A stretch of DNA of 63,916 nt from Actinomycetota bacterium (GCA_005888315.1 VAWH01000056.1:1-63916); one strand, 5' to 3'. Numbered from the stretch's first letter, positions 35,948-43,908 are shown. Made by a program: numbers and translations. Notes: a model not told the origin generated them from the sequence alone.

Positions 35948-35957
35948 CCCGGTATTT

Positions 35958-36257
35958 CTAACCGGCGACGAACTTCCGTGCTTCGCGCATGTACGCGGCG
36001 CATGCCGTCTCGTCGGCCGGCGTCAAGCCGACCCACTCCCGCATCGGCCGGCCCTTGCCGGCGTCGAAGACGCGTCCTTCACCGCTCGCGATCAACTCGG
36101 AGACTCGTCCCGCGGGAAGCTTGACCACGAGCTGACCGCGGGTGACGAAGGCGAAGAACTTCCCTGCCGCCGGATCCCTGAGGCCGGTCGCCGAGAGCAT
36201 CCTGCCGCGCTCGATGCCGCGGAGGCGCTTGGCGGCGCGGTCGAAGATCGCCTCCAT
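35958..36257 (-). CDS. TfoX N-terminal-like domain protein
   Basis: About 99 residues. FFAFVTRGQLVVKLPAGRVS, ELIASGEGRVFDAGKGRPM and REWVGLTP match the TfoX/Sxy N-terminal domain family. The ATG at 36257 is one base after the DUF899 stop (TGAGATG); an in-frame ATG at 36272 would overlap that gene. It is the last gene of a four-gene operon with an ArsR repressor, so it probably shares that regulation. Role unknown; no competence genes are nearby. Confidence 0.75.
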   Translation of the reverse strand: MEAIFDRAAKRLRGIERGRMLSATGLRDPAAGKFFAFVTRGQLVVKLPAGRVSELIASGEGRVFDAGKGRPMREWVGLTPADETACAAYMREARKFVAG

Positions 36258-36258
36258 C

Positions 36259-36939
36259 TCAGTACTCGTCATGGCGGCGCACCCAGAACGGGCCGCGACC
36301 GTCTTCGTCGCGGCCCTTCGGGACGAGGTCGAGGTAGTTGTAGGCGGTGTTGACGAGGTCGATGCCTCGCGCATAGGCCGAGTAGGTGTGGAACACGTTG
36401 CCGCCGTCTGCCTGTGCGAAGACGCTGAGGCCTTCCCGATCAGGGTTCCTCGGAGCCAGCGTCTCGTAGTTGAAGACGGTCTCGTCCTGCTGCTCCGGCC
36501 TGAACGAGACGTCGTAGTCGTAGTTGAAGTCGTTCTCGAACGACGACACCCACTTGAAGCTCCAGCCCATCCGCTCCTTGTACGGCGCGATCTTTGCGAA
36601 GGGCGCGCGCGAGATCGCGATCATCGTCACGTCGCGGGCCTCCAGGTGGAGAACGACCGGGTCGAAATTGTCGGCCCAGAACGAGCAGACCGGGCAGCCG
36701 ACGTCGTCCTCCGGATCGAACATGAAGTGGTAGACGATCAGCTGGCTACGACCGTCGAAGAGCGCCGCCAACGTCTCCTTCCCGCCCGGGCCGTCGAAGA
36801 CGTACTCCTTCTCGACTGCCTCCCACGGCAGGGCCTGCCGCCGCTTCGTCACCTCGTCGCGTGCGCGGGTGAACTCCTTCTCCTTCGCGAGGAGCTCCTT
36901 GCGAGCTCCGATCCACTCGTCGTGGCCGACGACGTTCAC
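36259..36939 (-). CDS. DUF899 thioredoxin-like family protein
   Basis: A 226-residue protein: RKELLAKEKEFTRARDEVTK, RRQALPWEAVEKEYVFDGPG, YHFMFDPEDDVGCPVCSFWA and AISRAPFAKIAPYKERMGW are signatures of DUF899, which has a thioredoxin-like fold; GCPVC is the CxxC site. The end reads NTAYNYLDLVPKGRDEDGRG. GTG at 36939 overlaps the SRPBCC stop by 4 bp. The family often occurs with ArsR and SRPBCC genes, as here, but its function is not established. Confidence 0.88.
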   Translation of the reverse strand: MNVVGHDEWIGARKELLAKEKEFTRARDEVTKRRQALPWEAVEKEYVFDGPGGKETLAALFDGRSQLIVYHFMFDPEDDVGCPVCSFWADNFDPVVLHLEARDVTMIAISRAPFAKIAPYKERMGWSFKWVSSFENDFNYDYDVSFRPEQQDETVFNYETLAPRNPDREGLSVFAQADGGNVFHTYSAYARGIDLVNTAYNYLDLVPKGRDEDGRGPFWVRRHDEY

Positions 36940-37400
36940 ATGCCCTCCGGCCCGCGATCCTCGCCGGGGTCGTCGCCGCGGCCCGCGATGACCAGCCGCC
37001 CGAGATAGTGGTCCCAACCGTGCGCGTGCGACTGCGCCGCCTCGGCGCCGGGCAGACCGTAATGACGGAACTTCAACGTCGTGCCATCGCCGCTCGGCTC
37101 GAGCAGGATCTCGATCGTGCTCGTCCCCGGCGGCACCGGATTCTCCTGGTCGCCTTCGGTCTCCCAGCCGAACGTGTGGACGAGGCGGTGCGGCGGCTCG
37201 AGCTCGACGAACTCGCCGCTCGCGATGTGACCCTGAATCACGTCGACCCGGTATTGGCCACCCGGCCGCGGGTCGAGCCAGGCGCGGCTTCCGAACCAGC
37301 GCGACAGCTTCTCCGGATCGACCAGGAACTCCCAAACCGTCTCCGGGCTGGCGTCGATCGCGAGCTCCCGCTCGACCGTCGTCTCAGTCGTCGTTTCCAC
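36936..37400 (-). CDS. SRPBCC (AHSA1-like) domain protein
   Basis: A 154-residue START/Bet v 1-like protein: REL AID-type opening VERELAIDASPETVWEFLVD, then WFGSRAWLDPRPGGQYRVDV, ELEPPHRLVHTFGWE and TSTIEILLEPSGDGTTLKFRHYG. The C-terminal helix (QSHAHGWDHYLGRLVIA) closes a hydrophobic cavity. It overlaps the ArsR regulator by 17 bp and DUF899 by 4 bp. These ArsR-linked proteins likely bind a small hydrophobic molecule. Confidence 0.9.
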   Translation of the reverse strand: METTTETTVERELAIDASPETVWEFLVDPEKLSRWFGSRAWLDPRPGGQYRVDVIQGHIASGEFVELEPPHRLVHTFGWETEGDQENPVPPGTSTIEILLEPSGDGTTLKFRHYGLPGAEAAQSHAHGWDHYLGRLVIAGRGDDPGEDRGPEGM

Positions 37401-37701
37401 GCTTCTTCTCCTCCTTTTCTGCCTCGCGCTTGAGTGCGCCGAGGCGCTCGTCCCAGAACTCCTCCAGGAACTCCTTCAACTCGGCGAGCCCTTCCGGGCG
37501 GGCCCGGTAGAGCCGCCTTGTCCCGTTGCGTCGCTCGCTCACGAGCCCCGCCTCCTTGAGGACGGTCAGATGCTGCGAGACCGCCGGCCGCGTCACGTCG
37601 AAATGCGCCGCGATCTCGCCCGCCGAGAGCTCGCCCTCGCGGACGAGCGTCAGGATCGCGCGCCGGCGCGGGCCTGCGATCGCCTTGAGGGCAGCTTCCA
37701 C
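37384..37701 (-). CDS. ArsR family transcriptional regulator
   Basis: A 105-residue winged-helix repressor. ALKAIAGPRRRAILTLVREG, ELSAGEIAAHFDVTRPAVSQ (recognition helix) and HLTVLKEAGLVSERRNGTRR are followed by a wing and a charged C-terminal helix. It lacks the CxC metal-binding motif of ArsR/SmtB sensors, so it probably does not sense metals. GTG at 37701. It leads the operon ArsR-SRPBCC-DUF899-TfoX and is divergent from a proline iminopeptidase; a good inverted repeat lies between them. Confidence 0.92.
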   Translation of the reverse strand: MEAALKAIAGPRRRAILTLVREGELSAGEIAAHFDVTRPAVSQHLTVLKEAGLVSERRNGTRRLYRARPEGLAELKEFLEEFWDERLGALKREAEKEEKKRGNDD

Positions 37702-37710
37702 GGTACGGTA

Positions 37711-37744
37711 GTTAAGCAGAAGCTAACGTAAGCTGCAACTTAAC
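37711..37744. promoter_or_regulatory. Probable ArsR operator
   Basis: GTTAAG-N4-AGCT (37711-37724) is repeated in inverse orientation at 37731-37744, with a 6-bp centre. It lies 10 bp from the ArsR start and abuts the -35 box of the divergent peptidase promoter, so one dimer pair could control both directions. Confidence 0.6.
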
Positions 37745-37745
37745 C

Positions 37746-37774
37746 TTGCGGTCACACGTTCACTTCCGTAGGTT
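37746..37774 (+). promoter_or_regulatory. Probable promoter of the peptidase gene, leaderless
   Basis: TTGCGG (37746-37751), a 17-bp spacer and TAGGTT (37769-37774) stand 7 nt before the GTG at 37782. No Shine-Dalgarno site is present, consistent with a leaderless mRNA. Confidence 0.45.
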
Positions 37775-37781
37775 CCGCCGC

Positions 37782-38687
37782 GTGCACGAGGCGACAGCAC
37801 CGTTTCCGCTCGACGGAGACACCGCCGAGACCTGGTACCGAATCGACGGCGACCTGCGGCCGGACGACCCGGACGCGCCCGCGCCGCTCGTCGTCCTGCA
37901 CGGCGGGCCGGGCGCCACCCACCACTACCTGCTGGCGCTGACGGATCTCGCCGACGGCCGAGCGGTCGTCTTCTACGACCAGATCGGGAACGGTCGCTCG
38001 ACGCACTATCCGCAGCGAGGCGCCGACTTCTGGACGGTGGATCTGTTCGTCCGCGAGCTGCACAACCTGGTCGGCGCGCTGGGCATCGCAGGCCGCCACC
38101 ACGTGCTCGGCTCCTCCTGGGGCGGCTTCCTCGGGCAGGAGTACGCGCTCACGGACCCGCCCGGGTTGCGGTCGCTGGTCCTCGCCGACACCGCGGCCTC
38201 GTTCCCGGACTTCGTGGCCGAGGCGAACGGCCTCCGCGGCGAGCTTCCAGCCGAGGTCGAGGCGACGCTGAGGCGCCACGAGGAGGCGGGCACGACCGAC
38301 GATCCGGAATACGAAGAGGCCTGCATGGTCTTCTACAAGCGTCATCTCTGTCGGCTCGAGACCTGGCCCGACGAACTCGTCGAGTCGTTCCAGTGGATCG
38401 CGCGCGACCCGACCGTCTACCACACGATGAACGGGCCCAGCGAGTTCCACGTGATCGGCTCGATCAAGGAATGGCAGTCGAAGGACCGGCTCGGCGGAAT
38501 CGAGGTACCGACGCTGCTGACCTCAGGGCGCTACGACGAGGCAACGCCGGCACTGCAGGAGACCTTGCGCGCCGGGATCCCGGATTGCGAGTGGGTGTTG
38601 TTCGAGGAGTCATCGCACACCCCGTTCATCGAAGAGCGGGAGCGCTACATGCAGGTCGTCGGCGACTGGCTGGCAAAGCACGACTGA
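37782..38687 (+). CDS. Proline iminopeptidase-family alpha/beta hydrolase
   Basis: A 301-residue alpha/beta hydrolase. The oxyanion motif is VVLHGGPGATHHYLLAL; YDQIGNGRSTHYP precedes the nucleophile elbow LGSSWGGFLGQEYAL (Ser). The Asp is in TLLTSGRYDEATP and the His in FEESSHTPFIEE. The lid contains VFYKRHLCRLETWPDELVES, typical of proline-specific aminopeptidases (tricorn-F1/PIP family). The GTG at 37782 is favoured over the upstream ATG by the promoter position. It would remove N-terminal proline or similar residues, or hydrolyse amides. Confidence 0.9.
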   Translation: MHEATAPFPLDGDTAETWYRIDGDLRPDDPDAPAPLVVLHGGPGATHHYLLALTDLADGRAVVFYDQIGNGRSTHYPQRGADFWTVDLFVRELHNLVGALGIAGRHHVLGSSWGGFLGQEYALTDPPGLRSLVLADTAASFPDFVAEANGLRGELPAEVEATLRRHEEAGTTDDPEYEEACMVFYKRHLCRLETWPDELVESFQWIARDPTVYHTMNGPSEFHVIGSIKEWQSKDRLGGIEVPTLLTSGRYDEATPALQETLRAGIPDCEWVLFEESSHTPFIEERERYMQVVGDWLAKHD

Positions 38688-38703
38688 GCGCGCTCCTGCT
38701 TCA

Positions 38704-38758
38704 GGACCGTCCCGGCGCGCCTTGGGACACGACCGAAGCGACGGTCGGGAACTGTCCC
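38704..38758. repeat. Dispersed GGGAC/GTCCC repeat
   Basis: GGACCGTCCC (38704-38713) and GGGAACTGTCCC (38747-38758) lie just after the peptidase gene, with GGGACA and CGGTCGGGA between. The pattern resembles the pairs at 57956-57981 and elsewhere in this window. It may form a cruciform or act as a terminator. Confidence 0.5.
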
Positions 38759-38772
38759 TACGGCGGCGGCGC

Positions 38773-38907
38773 CTAGGCGATGCGGTTTGCGAAGACCCGG
38801 CGGGTGCTCCGCGTCACGAAAGCGATCGCGAGCGCGAGCAGCGGCACGACGATCTCGAGCGCGTAGAGCGCGAGTAGGCCGTAGACGATCAGCATCGGTC
38901 CCCTCAT
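38773..38907 (-). CDS. Small membrane protein, 44 residues
   Basis: ATG at 38907 encodes MRGPMLIVYGLLALYALEIV, continuing VPLLALAIAFVTRSTRRVFA and ending NRIA. One long hydrophobic helix with a basic cytoplasmic tail is plausible for a small membrane protein. In-frame ATGs at 38913 and 38895 are alternatives; the last has AGGGGA just before it. Function unknown. The intergenic DNA from 38908 to 39151 holds only an inverted repeat. Confidence 0.45.
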   Translation of the reverse strand: MRGPMLIVYGLLALYALEIVVPLLALAIAFVTRSTRRVFANRIA

Positions 38908-39058
38908 CCCCATGCGGAGCATCGCACGTCGATATCGCTACGGGTATAGGACGATCGGCTGATCTTTGCCGTCCTTTGGATTGGGATGGCTTGGCGAAAC
39001 GTAGTCTGTGCCGCCGGGCCGCGCTGCTCGCCACCGGCTCCGCCCTGGTATCGCAGCC

Positions 39059-39085
39059 GCGTCAATAGCTTCCTGCTATTGACGC
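39059..39085. repeat. Perfect 10-bp inverted repeat
   Basis: GCGTCAATAG-CTTCCTG-CTATTGACGC can form a 10-bp hairpin. It lies 67 bp beyond the stop of the leftward 82-residue gene and may end its transcript, although no T-run follows on either strand. It is AT-richer than most hairpins here. Confidence 0.55.
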
Positions 39086-39151
39086 TCCCTGCGTCCTTGC
39101 CTCGGAACGACCATCGCACCCCGGCGACGAGCGACGTTCCACCAAGCCCTC

Positions 39152-39400
39152 CTAGCGAAGCTCTCGCGCCACCTCGGCGGCAATCCGCCTGGCGAGCTTG
39201 TCGGCGCCTCCACGGCCGCGGCGATGTCTTCGCGGCTGCGGCAGCGGCAGATCCTCCAGCCGCGGCGCCGGGTGACCGTTTTCGACCCGCAGACGCTCGA
39301 TCAGCTCGGACGCCGCGTCACGTGTCTCGGGGAACTCCTCACCCGCCTTCTCGCACAGCGTCGCGGCCAACGCGTAGATCTGCCGCACCGTCGGTCGCAC
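39152..39400 (-). CDS. Conserved-looking small protein of unknown function
   Basis: An 82-residue protein: MRPTVRQIYALAATLCEKAG, EEFPETRDAASELIERLRVE, then a proline- and arginine-rich linker (PAPRLEDLPLPQPRRHRRGR) and a helical end (ADKLARRIAAEVARELR). The two amphipathic helices and coherent composition support a real gene. I do not recognise the family. Confidence 0.55.
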   Translation of the reverse strand: MRPTVRQIYALAATLCEKAGEEFPETRDAASELIERLRVENGHPAPRLEDLPLPQPRRHRRGRGGADKLARRIAAEVARELR

Positions 39401-39463
39401 GGCGTCAATCCAAGCAGACCCCGTGCGACCGGACCGTGCCGAATGTGTGACTTTGTCGCCGGG

Positions 39464-40453
39464 CTAGCCCTCGCGGCGATGCGAGGCGGCGAGCTCCGGG
39501 AGCGCCGATTCGTCGATCGCATCCGGCGGGACCACGGCCACCCGGATCGGCGTCTTTGCCCAGACGGTCGCCGTCCTCTTGCCGCCTTCGAGCAGCGCGC
39601 GCTCGCCGAGCAGCGCGCCCGGGCCGATCTCCGCAACCGGGTCGCCGTTCACCTCGATGTCGACGATTCCGTCGAGGAGCAGGAAGAGCTCCCTGCCTTC
39701 CTCGCCCTCGGTCACGAGCGCCGAGCCCTGCTCGAGCTTGCGGCGCTCGAGCTGCCTGCCCTCCCGCATGATCGAGACGGAGAGCTCGCGCTCCAGCCCG
39801 GACTCGACCGCGGTCGTCAGCGCCGGGGAGTCCTCGTCCCCCCAGGGCGTGTTCTTGCCGTGTGACCTCTTGTACCACTCGCCGAAGTCGATCGTTCCGG
39901 ACTTCTCGACGAGGTTCCCGGCATCGTCATAGAGCCAGTGGCGAGGGAACGGGCTCGCTCCTTCGAGTGCGTGCTCGGCGGTTCCGTCGGCCTTGACGGT
40001 CAGGGCGAGCGTCGTCCACGCTGAGGCGGACTTGATCCGGAAGAACGGCTTGCCGCTGACGCGCCGCGGCGCCGGCAACCCCATGTGCCCGCCGGCCGAC
40101 TGCTTGAACTTGACCCACCCGTCGCCGACCTCCGGCTCCGCCTGGAGCAGCGGATACTGGACGGCGGGAAACGCCAGCTCGCGGCGGCCGAGCTTGATCC
40201 GGGTGACACCGATGTGCGCGCCGCCCGAGTAGCCGTAGAGGGACGGCTTGCCGTCGTCGAACTCCACCCACGCGCGCAGCTCGTTCGCCTCGCGGAAGGC
40301 ATCCGCCTGGCGAAGCGCCTCCAGATCCTCGAGCTTGTCCGGCGGCGGCCCGTCGTAATGGGCGACGCCCATCTCGAAGGGAACCTTGGGCATGCCCGCG
40401 ATCGCCTCGGACGGAATCCACGTGATCGACGTGACGGACTTCTCGACTCGCAT
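39464..40453 (-). CDS. Protein with C-terminal cyclic nucleotide-binding domain
   Basis: A 329-residue protein. The N-terminal 220 residues (WIPSEAIAGMPKVPFEMGVA, WVEFDDGKPSLYGYSGGAHI, GDGWVKFKQSAGGHMGLPAP, TIDFGEWYKRSHGKNTPWGD) are not a family I can name with certainty. Residues about 230-320 are a cNMP-binding/CRP-like sensor: QGSALVTEGEEGRELFLLLD, GIVDIEVNGDPVAEIGPGAL, LGERALLEGGKRTATVWAKT. The phosphate-binding cassette reads GERALLEGGKRTATV. There is no DNA-binding domain, so a cyclic nucleotide or similar ligand may gate the N-terminal activity. Confidence 0.82.
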   Translation of the reverse strand: MRVEKSVTSITWIPSEAIAGMPKVPFEMGVAHYDGPPPDKLEDLEALRQADAFREANELRAWVEFDDGKPSLYGYSGGAHIGVTRIKLGRRELAFPAVQYPLLQAEPEVGDGWVKFKQSAGGHMGLPAPRRVSGKPFFRIKSASAWTTLALTVKADGTAEHALEGASPFPRHWLYDDAGNLVEKSGTIDFGEWYKRSHGKNTPWGDEDSPALTTAVESGLERELSVSIMREGRQLERRKLEQGSALVTEGEEGRELFLLLDGIVDIEVNGDPVAEIGPGALLGERALLEGGKRTATVWAKTPIRVAVVPPDAIDESALPELAASHRREG

Positions 40454-40535
40454 CGTCTTGAACCCCTCTCTGCCTGATGTTGTTCAGGCAAAGCTAAACG
40501 GGCCTGGCGGCCCGGTCTAGTCAGACCCGTCGGGT

Positions 40536-40727
40536 TCAGCCGCTTGGGGAGCGGCGGCCGCGCAGGAACGCGAACGCGCCGGCTACCGCGGCGACCACCA
40601 CCGCGATCAGTGACTTGTTCGGCTTGCCGCCTTCGACCGACGGAGTCACCTCGCGCGCCTTCTTTCTGCCCACGCGCTTGGCGACCTTCCACACCGCCCA
40701 ACCCATGACCGCGTTGCGTCGATTCAT
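40536..40727 (-). CDS. Small membrane protein, unknown
   Basis: About 63 residues from ATG 40727: MNRRNAVMGWAVWKVAKRVG, a basic linker (RKKAREVTPSVEGGKPNK) and one hydrophobic helix (SLIAVVVAAVAGAFAFLRGR). An in-frame ATG at 40763 gives a 12-residue extension. The AVWK-x-x-KR-x-x-RKKA pattern recurs in small actinobacterial membrane proteins. Function unknown. Confidence 0.6.
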   Translation of the reverse strand: MNRRNAVMGWAVWKVAKRVGRKKAREVTPSVEGGKPNKSLIAVVVAAVAGAFAFLRGRRSPSG

Positions 40728-40779
40728 CACACCCACGGCGAGGTGCGTACCCACACGGGCCACGGGCTAATCAGGGGTG

Positions 40780-41961
40780 TTATGGCAGCGGCGGCGGCGG
40801 CAGCGTGACCGTCGGCACGGTAACCGTGACCGACGTGACTGGGGTCGCCACCGTTACAGGCGTCGTCGGAATCGCCGGGGGCTGCGGTACCGAGGACGCG
40901 ACGCCGCCGACGGCATCGGTTGCCGGGCCCGTGGCCGTGGAAGCGGCCGTCGAAGTGGCAGGCGAGGTGGCAGGCGAAGCGGCAGGCGAAGCGGCAGGCG
41001 TCTCGTTCGCCGATCCGGACGGAGCGCGCTCGGAGGGCGAGTCGGCCGTCGGCGCTTTGCGGAGGTCGCCCTGTTTGGAGCCGGCCGAGCGCGAATGGGT
41101 GAAGGCGGCGCTCCGTCCGTCTCGCCGCCGCGCTGCGGTCGACCCCCGGAGCGCGGTCGGGGCAGAGGCCCGTGACTGCGCGGCGGGCTGCGGGGCGCGA
41201 GTCCCGGAGGAGTCGTGGGTCGCCACCGCGTTCGCCGCCTTGAATCCCAGGCCCCCCGCCACGACTCCAGTCGCCACGACCGCGGCAGCTTTCAATGCGA
41301 GCTCCGAACCAAGGACAGCGCTCCCCGCCGCGATGACGCCGCCGCTCCCCCCGCCGAGGAACGACGCCAGTGGGGCGGGAACCGGGGCGACCCCGAGCGC
41401 AGCCAGCGCCTTACGTCGTGCACGCAGATTTCCGCGCGCGCGGAAAAGCAGCGCCTCGACCGCGGGGACCGTGGTTCCGAGGACCTCGGCGATCTCTGAA
41501 TACGTGCGGCCTTCGACCTCGCGCATCACGATCGCCGCGCGCTGGTTGAAGGGGAGGCGCGCGAGCGCGGTCAGAACCTCTTCGAGCGATCCACTCTCGT
41601 GATCGGGCGCAATGGGCTCGGCGGCACCCTCGAGCGGGACCTCTTGCGGGCGGCGGCTCGAGCTGCGCCAGCGCATCCGGCAGACGTTGTGCGCAATCTT
41701 GATCAGCCAGTTGTGCGGCTTTTGCGGGCGCTCGCCGCGCTGGAAGGCGCGGTAGGCATTCAGGAACGTCTGCTGGGCGACGTCCTCGGCGTCCGCGGAG
41801 TTGCCGATGACGGCGAGCGCGTAGTGGTAGACCTCGGCGACGTGCTCGCGGTAGAAGCTCTCGAACGCCGCGTCGAATGGTTTCTGCCGGCGACGCGCCC
41901 GGAGCGACCGGCCGGGCAGGTTTTTAAGCGGGCCGCCGTGCGGCGCCGTGGCTGCCTCCAT
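40780..41961 (-). CDS. ECF-type sigma-70 factor with membrane anchor and Ala/Pro/Thr-rich tail
   Basis: A 393-residue protein. Residues about 30-195 form an ECF sigma factor: region 2 (FESFYREHVAEVYHYALAVI, GNSADAEDVAQQTFLNAYRA) and region 4 (LARLPFNQRAAIVMREVEGR, TYSEIAEVLGTTVPAVEALL). A hydrophobic Gly/Ala stretch around 210-250 (ELALKAAAVVATGVVAGGLG) could cross the membrane. The remaining 140 residues are low-complexity, with AASP/ATSP repeats and a Thr/Val/Pro end (PVTVATPVTSVTVTVPTVTL). No separate anti-sigma gene is adjacent, so the extension may itself regulate the factor. Confidence 0.85.
   Translation of the reverse strand: MEAATAPHGGPLKNLPGRSLRARRRQKPFDAAFESFYREHVAEVYHYALAVIGNSADAEDVAQQTFLNAYRAFQRGERPQKPHNWLIKIAHNVCRMRWRSSSRRPQEVPLEGAAEPIAPDHESGSLEEVLTALARLPFNQRAAIVMREVEGRTYSEIAEVLGTTVPAVEALLFRARGNLRARRKALAALGVAPVPAPLASFLGGGSGGVIAAGSAVLGSELALKAAAVVATGVVAGGLGFKAANAVATHDSSGTRAPQPAAQSRASAPTALRGSTAARRRDGRSAAFTHSRSAGSKQGDLRKAPTADSPSERAPSGSANETPAASPAASPATSPATSTAASTATGPATDAVGGVASSVPQPPAIPTTPVTVATPVTSVTVTVPTVTLPPPPLP
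40955..41002 (-). repeat. 12-bp tandem repeat within sigma-factor tail
   Basis: Four 12-bp units related to GCGGCAGGCGAA lie in frame and encode the AASP/ATSP repeats of the tail. Being a multiple of three, copy-number change would lengthen or shorten the tail without breaking the frame. Confidence 0.75.
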
Positions 41962-42016
41962 GGTTCCGAAACGACCGGTGTATAGCTGCGGATACGGCAG
42001 TGACTTTACGTGGGCA

Positions 42017-43423
42017 TTACGCCGTTGCCGCGGCGCGCTTCCTGGCCGGGATGTGGATCGGCCGGCCGAGGGCGACAAGACCCGCTTCCTTGATCGCCTC
42101 GGAGAGGGTCGGGTGAGCGGCCATGCCGTCCGCGACCGTTTCCACGGTCGCTTCGGCGTCGATCGCGACCACTCCGGCCTCGATGAGGTCGGTCACGTGC
42201 GGGCCGACCATGACCAGGCCGAGCAGCTCGCCGTAGCGCGTCTCGTGGATCGACTTCACCCAGCCGACCGTCTCGTTCTGCATCACGGCGCGGGCATTGG
42301 CGATCCACGGGAACATGCCCGTGGCGACGTCGTCGCCGTACTGCTCGCGCGCCTCGGCCTCGGTCAGGCCGACACCGGCGATCTCGGGATCGGTGTAGAT
42401 GGGGCGCGGGACGGCGCGGTTGTCGACGATCGCGTCGTGGCCGAGCGCGTTCTCCGCCGCGACCTCGCCCTCGCGGAAGGCCGTGTGCGCGAGCTGCCAG
42501 TAGCCCGCGCAGTCGCCGACTGCGTAGACGTGGCCGAGCGTGGTGCGCCGGTGCTCGTCGGCTGCGATGCCCTTTCGCTTGTCGAACTCGACGCCGATCG
42601 CCTCGAGCCCGAGGTTCTCGACGGTCGGGCCGCGGCCCACGGAGACGAGCATCAGGTCGCACTCGACCGTCTCACCGTCGCCGAAGTGCACGGTCAGTCC
42701 GCCGCCGGAGTCCTCGACCTTGGTGCACTGCTTCTCGAGGTGAAGCGCGATCCCGCGCTTGCCGAACTGCTTCGCGAGCTCCTTCGAAGCGTCCTCGTCC
42801 TCGGCCGGAATCAGGTTCGGCAGCATCTCGATGATCGTCACTTCCGAGCCGAAGCGACGGAGGATCGAGGCGAACTCGCAGCCGATGATGCCGCCGCCGA
42901 GGATGACGAGGCGCCTCGGCACCTCGGTCTGCGCGAGCAGGCCGGTCGAGTCGACGCAGCGCGGCGAGTCGAGGCCCTCGATCGGCGGCCGTAGCGGAAA
43001 CGAGCCGGTCGCGACGATCGCCGACTTGAAGGTGACGTCCTCCCCGCCCTCGACCGCGATCGTGTTGGCGTCCCTGAAGCGGCCGGTGCCCTTGACCCAC
43101 TCGACGCCGCCGGCCTTGAAGAGGCTGGCGACGCCCTGCGTCATCTGCGCGACGACCTGCGCCTTCCACTCGTTCGCGGCCGCGAAATCCAGGGTCGGGG
43201 CGCCTACCTGGACGCCGAGCTTGGCGAAGGTGTGCTCGGCCTCCTTGATCGCGAACGCGGTCTGCACCCAGGCCTTCGTCGGGATGCAGCCGACGCGCAG
43301 GCAGGTGCCGCCGAGCTCCGGCTCCTTTTCGATGCAGACGGCCTTCGCGCCGAGCTGAGCGGTGCGGATGGCAGCGGTATAGCCGCCGGGGCCGCCGCCG
43401 AGGACTGCGACGTCACATTCCAT
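42017..43423 (-). CDS. lpdA: Dihydrolipoyl dehydrogenase (E3)
   Basis: A 468-residue flavoprotein. FAD motif VAVLGGGPGGYTAAIRTAQL (Gly9-Gly14), redox disulfide Cys41/Cys46 in GGTCLRVGCIPTKAW, NAD-binding LVILGGGIIGCEFASILRRF, second FAD motif VYAVGDCAGYWQLAHTAF, and the catalytic His-Glu pair in AAHPTLSEAIKEA. ATG at 43423. It reoxidises dihydrolipoamide on E2 with NAD+. It lies about 3 kb from the E1/E2 genes and in the same orientation. A GNAT gene precedes it by 14 bp, perhaps in one transcript. Confidence 0.95.
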   Translation of the reverse strand: MECDVAVLGGGPGGYTAAIRTAQLGAKAVCIEKEPELGGTCLRVGCIPTKAWVQTAFAIKEAEHTFAKLGVQVGAPTLDFAAANEWKAQVVAQMTQGVASLFKAGGVEWVKGTGRFRDANTIAVEGGEDVTFKSAIVATGSFPLRPPIEGLDSPRCVDSTGLLAQTEVPRRLVILGGGIIGCEFASILRRFGSEVTIIEMLPNLIPAEDEDASKELAKQFGKRGIALHLEKQCTKVEDSGGGLTVHFGDGETVECDLMLVSVGRGPTVENLGLEAIGVEFDKRKGIAADEHRRTTLGHVYAVGDCAGYWQLAHTAFREGEVAAENALGHDAIVDNRAVPRPIYTDPEIAGVGLTEAEAREQYGDDVATGMFPWIANARAVMQNETVGWVKSIHETRYGELLGLVMVGPHVTDLIEAGVVAIDAEATVETVADGMAAHPTLSEAIKEAGLVALGRPIHIPARKRAAATA

Positions 43424-43437
43424 CTGCAGGATCCTAC

Positions 43438-43908
43438 TCACGGGTTGTCTGCTGAGAGTGCGGCCCGCATCACGACCGCGCCGTCGTCCTCGCGCACCGG
43501 CTCGAAGCCGTAGTTCTCGTAGAGGTGCCGCGCCGGGTTGTCCTTCGCGACGCTGAGGCTGATCGCCTCGAAGCCGTCCTTGCGTGCGCAGTCGAGCAGC
43601 GCGGAGAGCAGCTCCCCGCCGTAGCCGCGGCCGCGGCGACTCGGGACGACCGCGATCGCGAGCTCCGGCGTCTGCTCGTCGACGAAGCCGAAGCCGGCGT
43701 CCTCCCCCGTGAACAGCCGGTACCAGGCGGCGCCGACAGGCACGAACTCGTCGAAGACGATCAGCGAGCGATCGCCCGGGCGGCCCCAGCCGTTGACGTA
43801 GCGGGTCAGCGGCGGCTCCTCGTCGCCCACCGGTGTCCGCCAGTAGAAGGCGTGACGCAGCATGTCGCGGAGAAAGGGGACGTCTCGCGGGCCGCCCGAT
43901 CTGATCAC
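43438..43908 (-). CDS. GNAT family N-acetyltransferase
   Basis: A 156-residue acetyltransferase: IRSGGPRDVPFLRDMLRHAF at the N-terminus, and the acetyl-CoA motif A in ELAIAVVPSRRGRGYGGELL (RGxGxG), followed by SLSVAKDNPARHLYENYGFE (motif B). Start is GTG 43908. It lies immediately upstream of lpdA, which may be coincidence rather than functional linkage. Substrate unknown. Confidence 0.9.
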   Translation of the reverse strand: MIRSGGPRDVPFLRDMLRHAFYWRTPVGDEEPPLTRYVNGWGRPGDRSLIVFDEFVPVGAAWYRLFTGEDAGFGFVDEQTPELAIAVVPSRRGRGYGGELLSALLDCARKDGFEAISLSVAKDNPARHLYENYGFEPVREDDGAVVMRAALSADNP

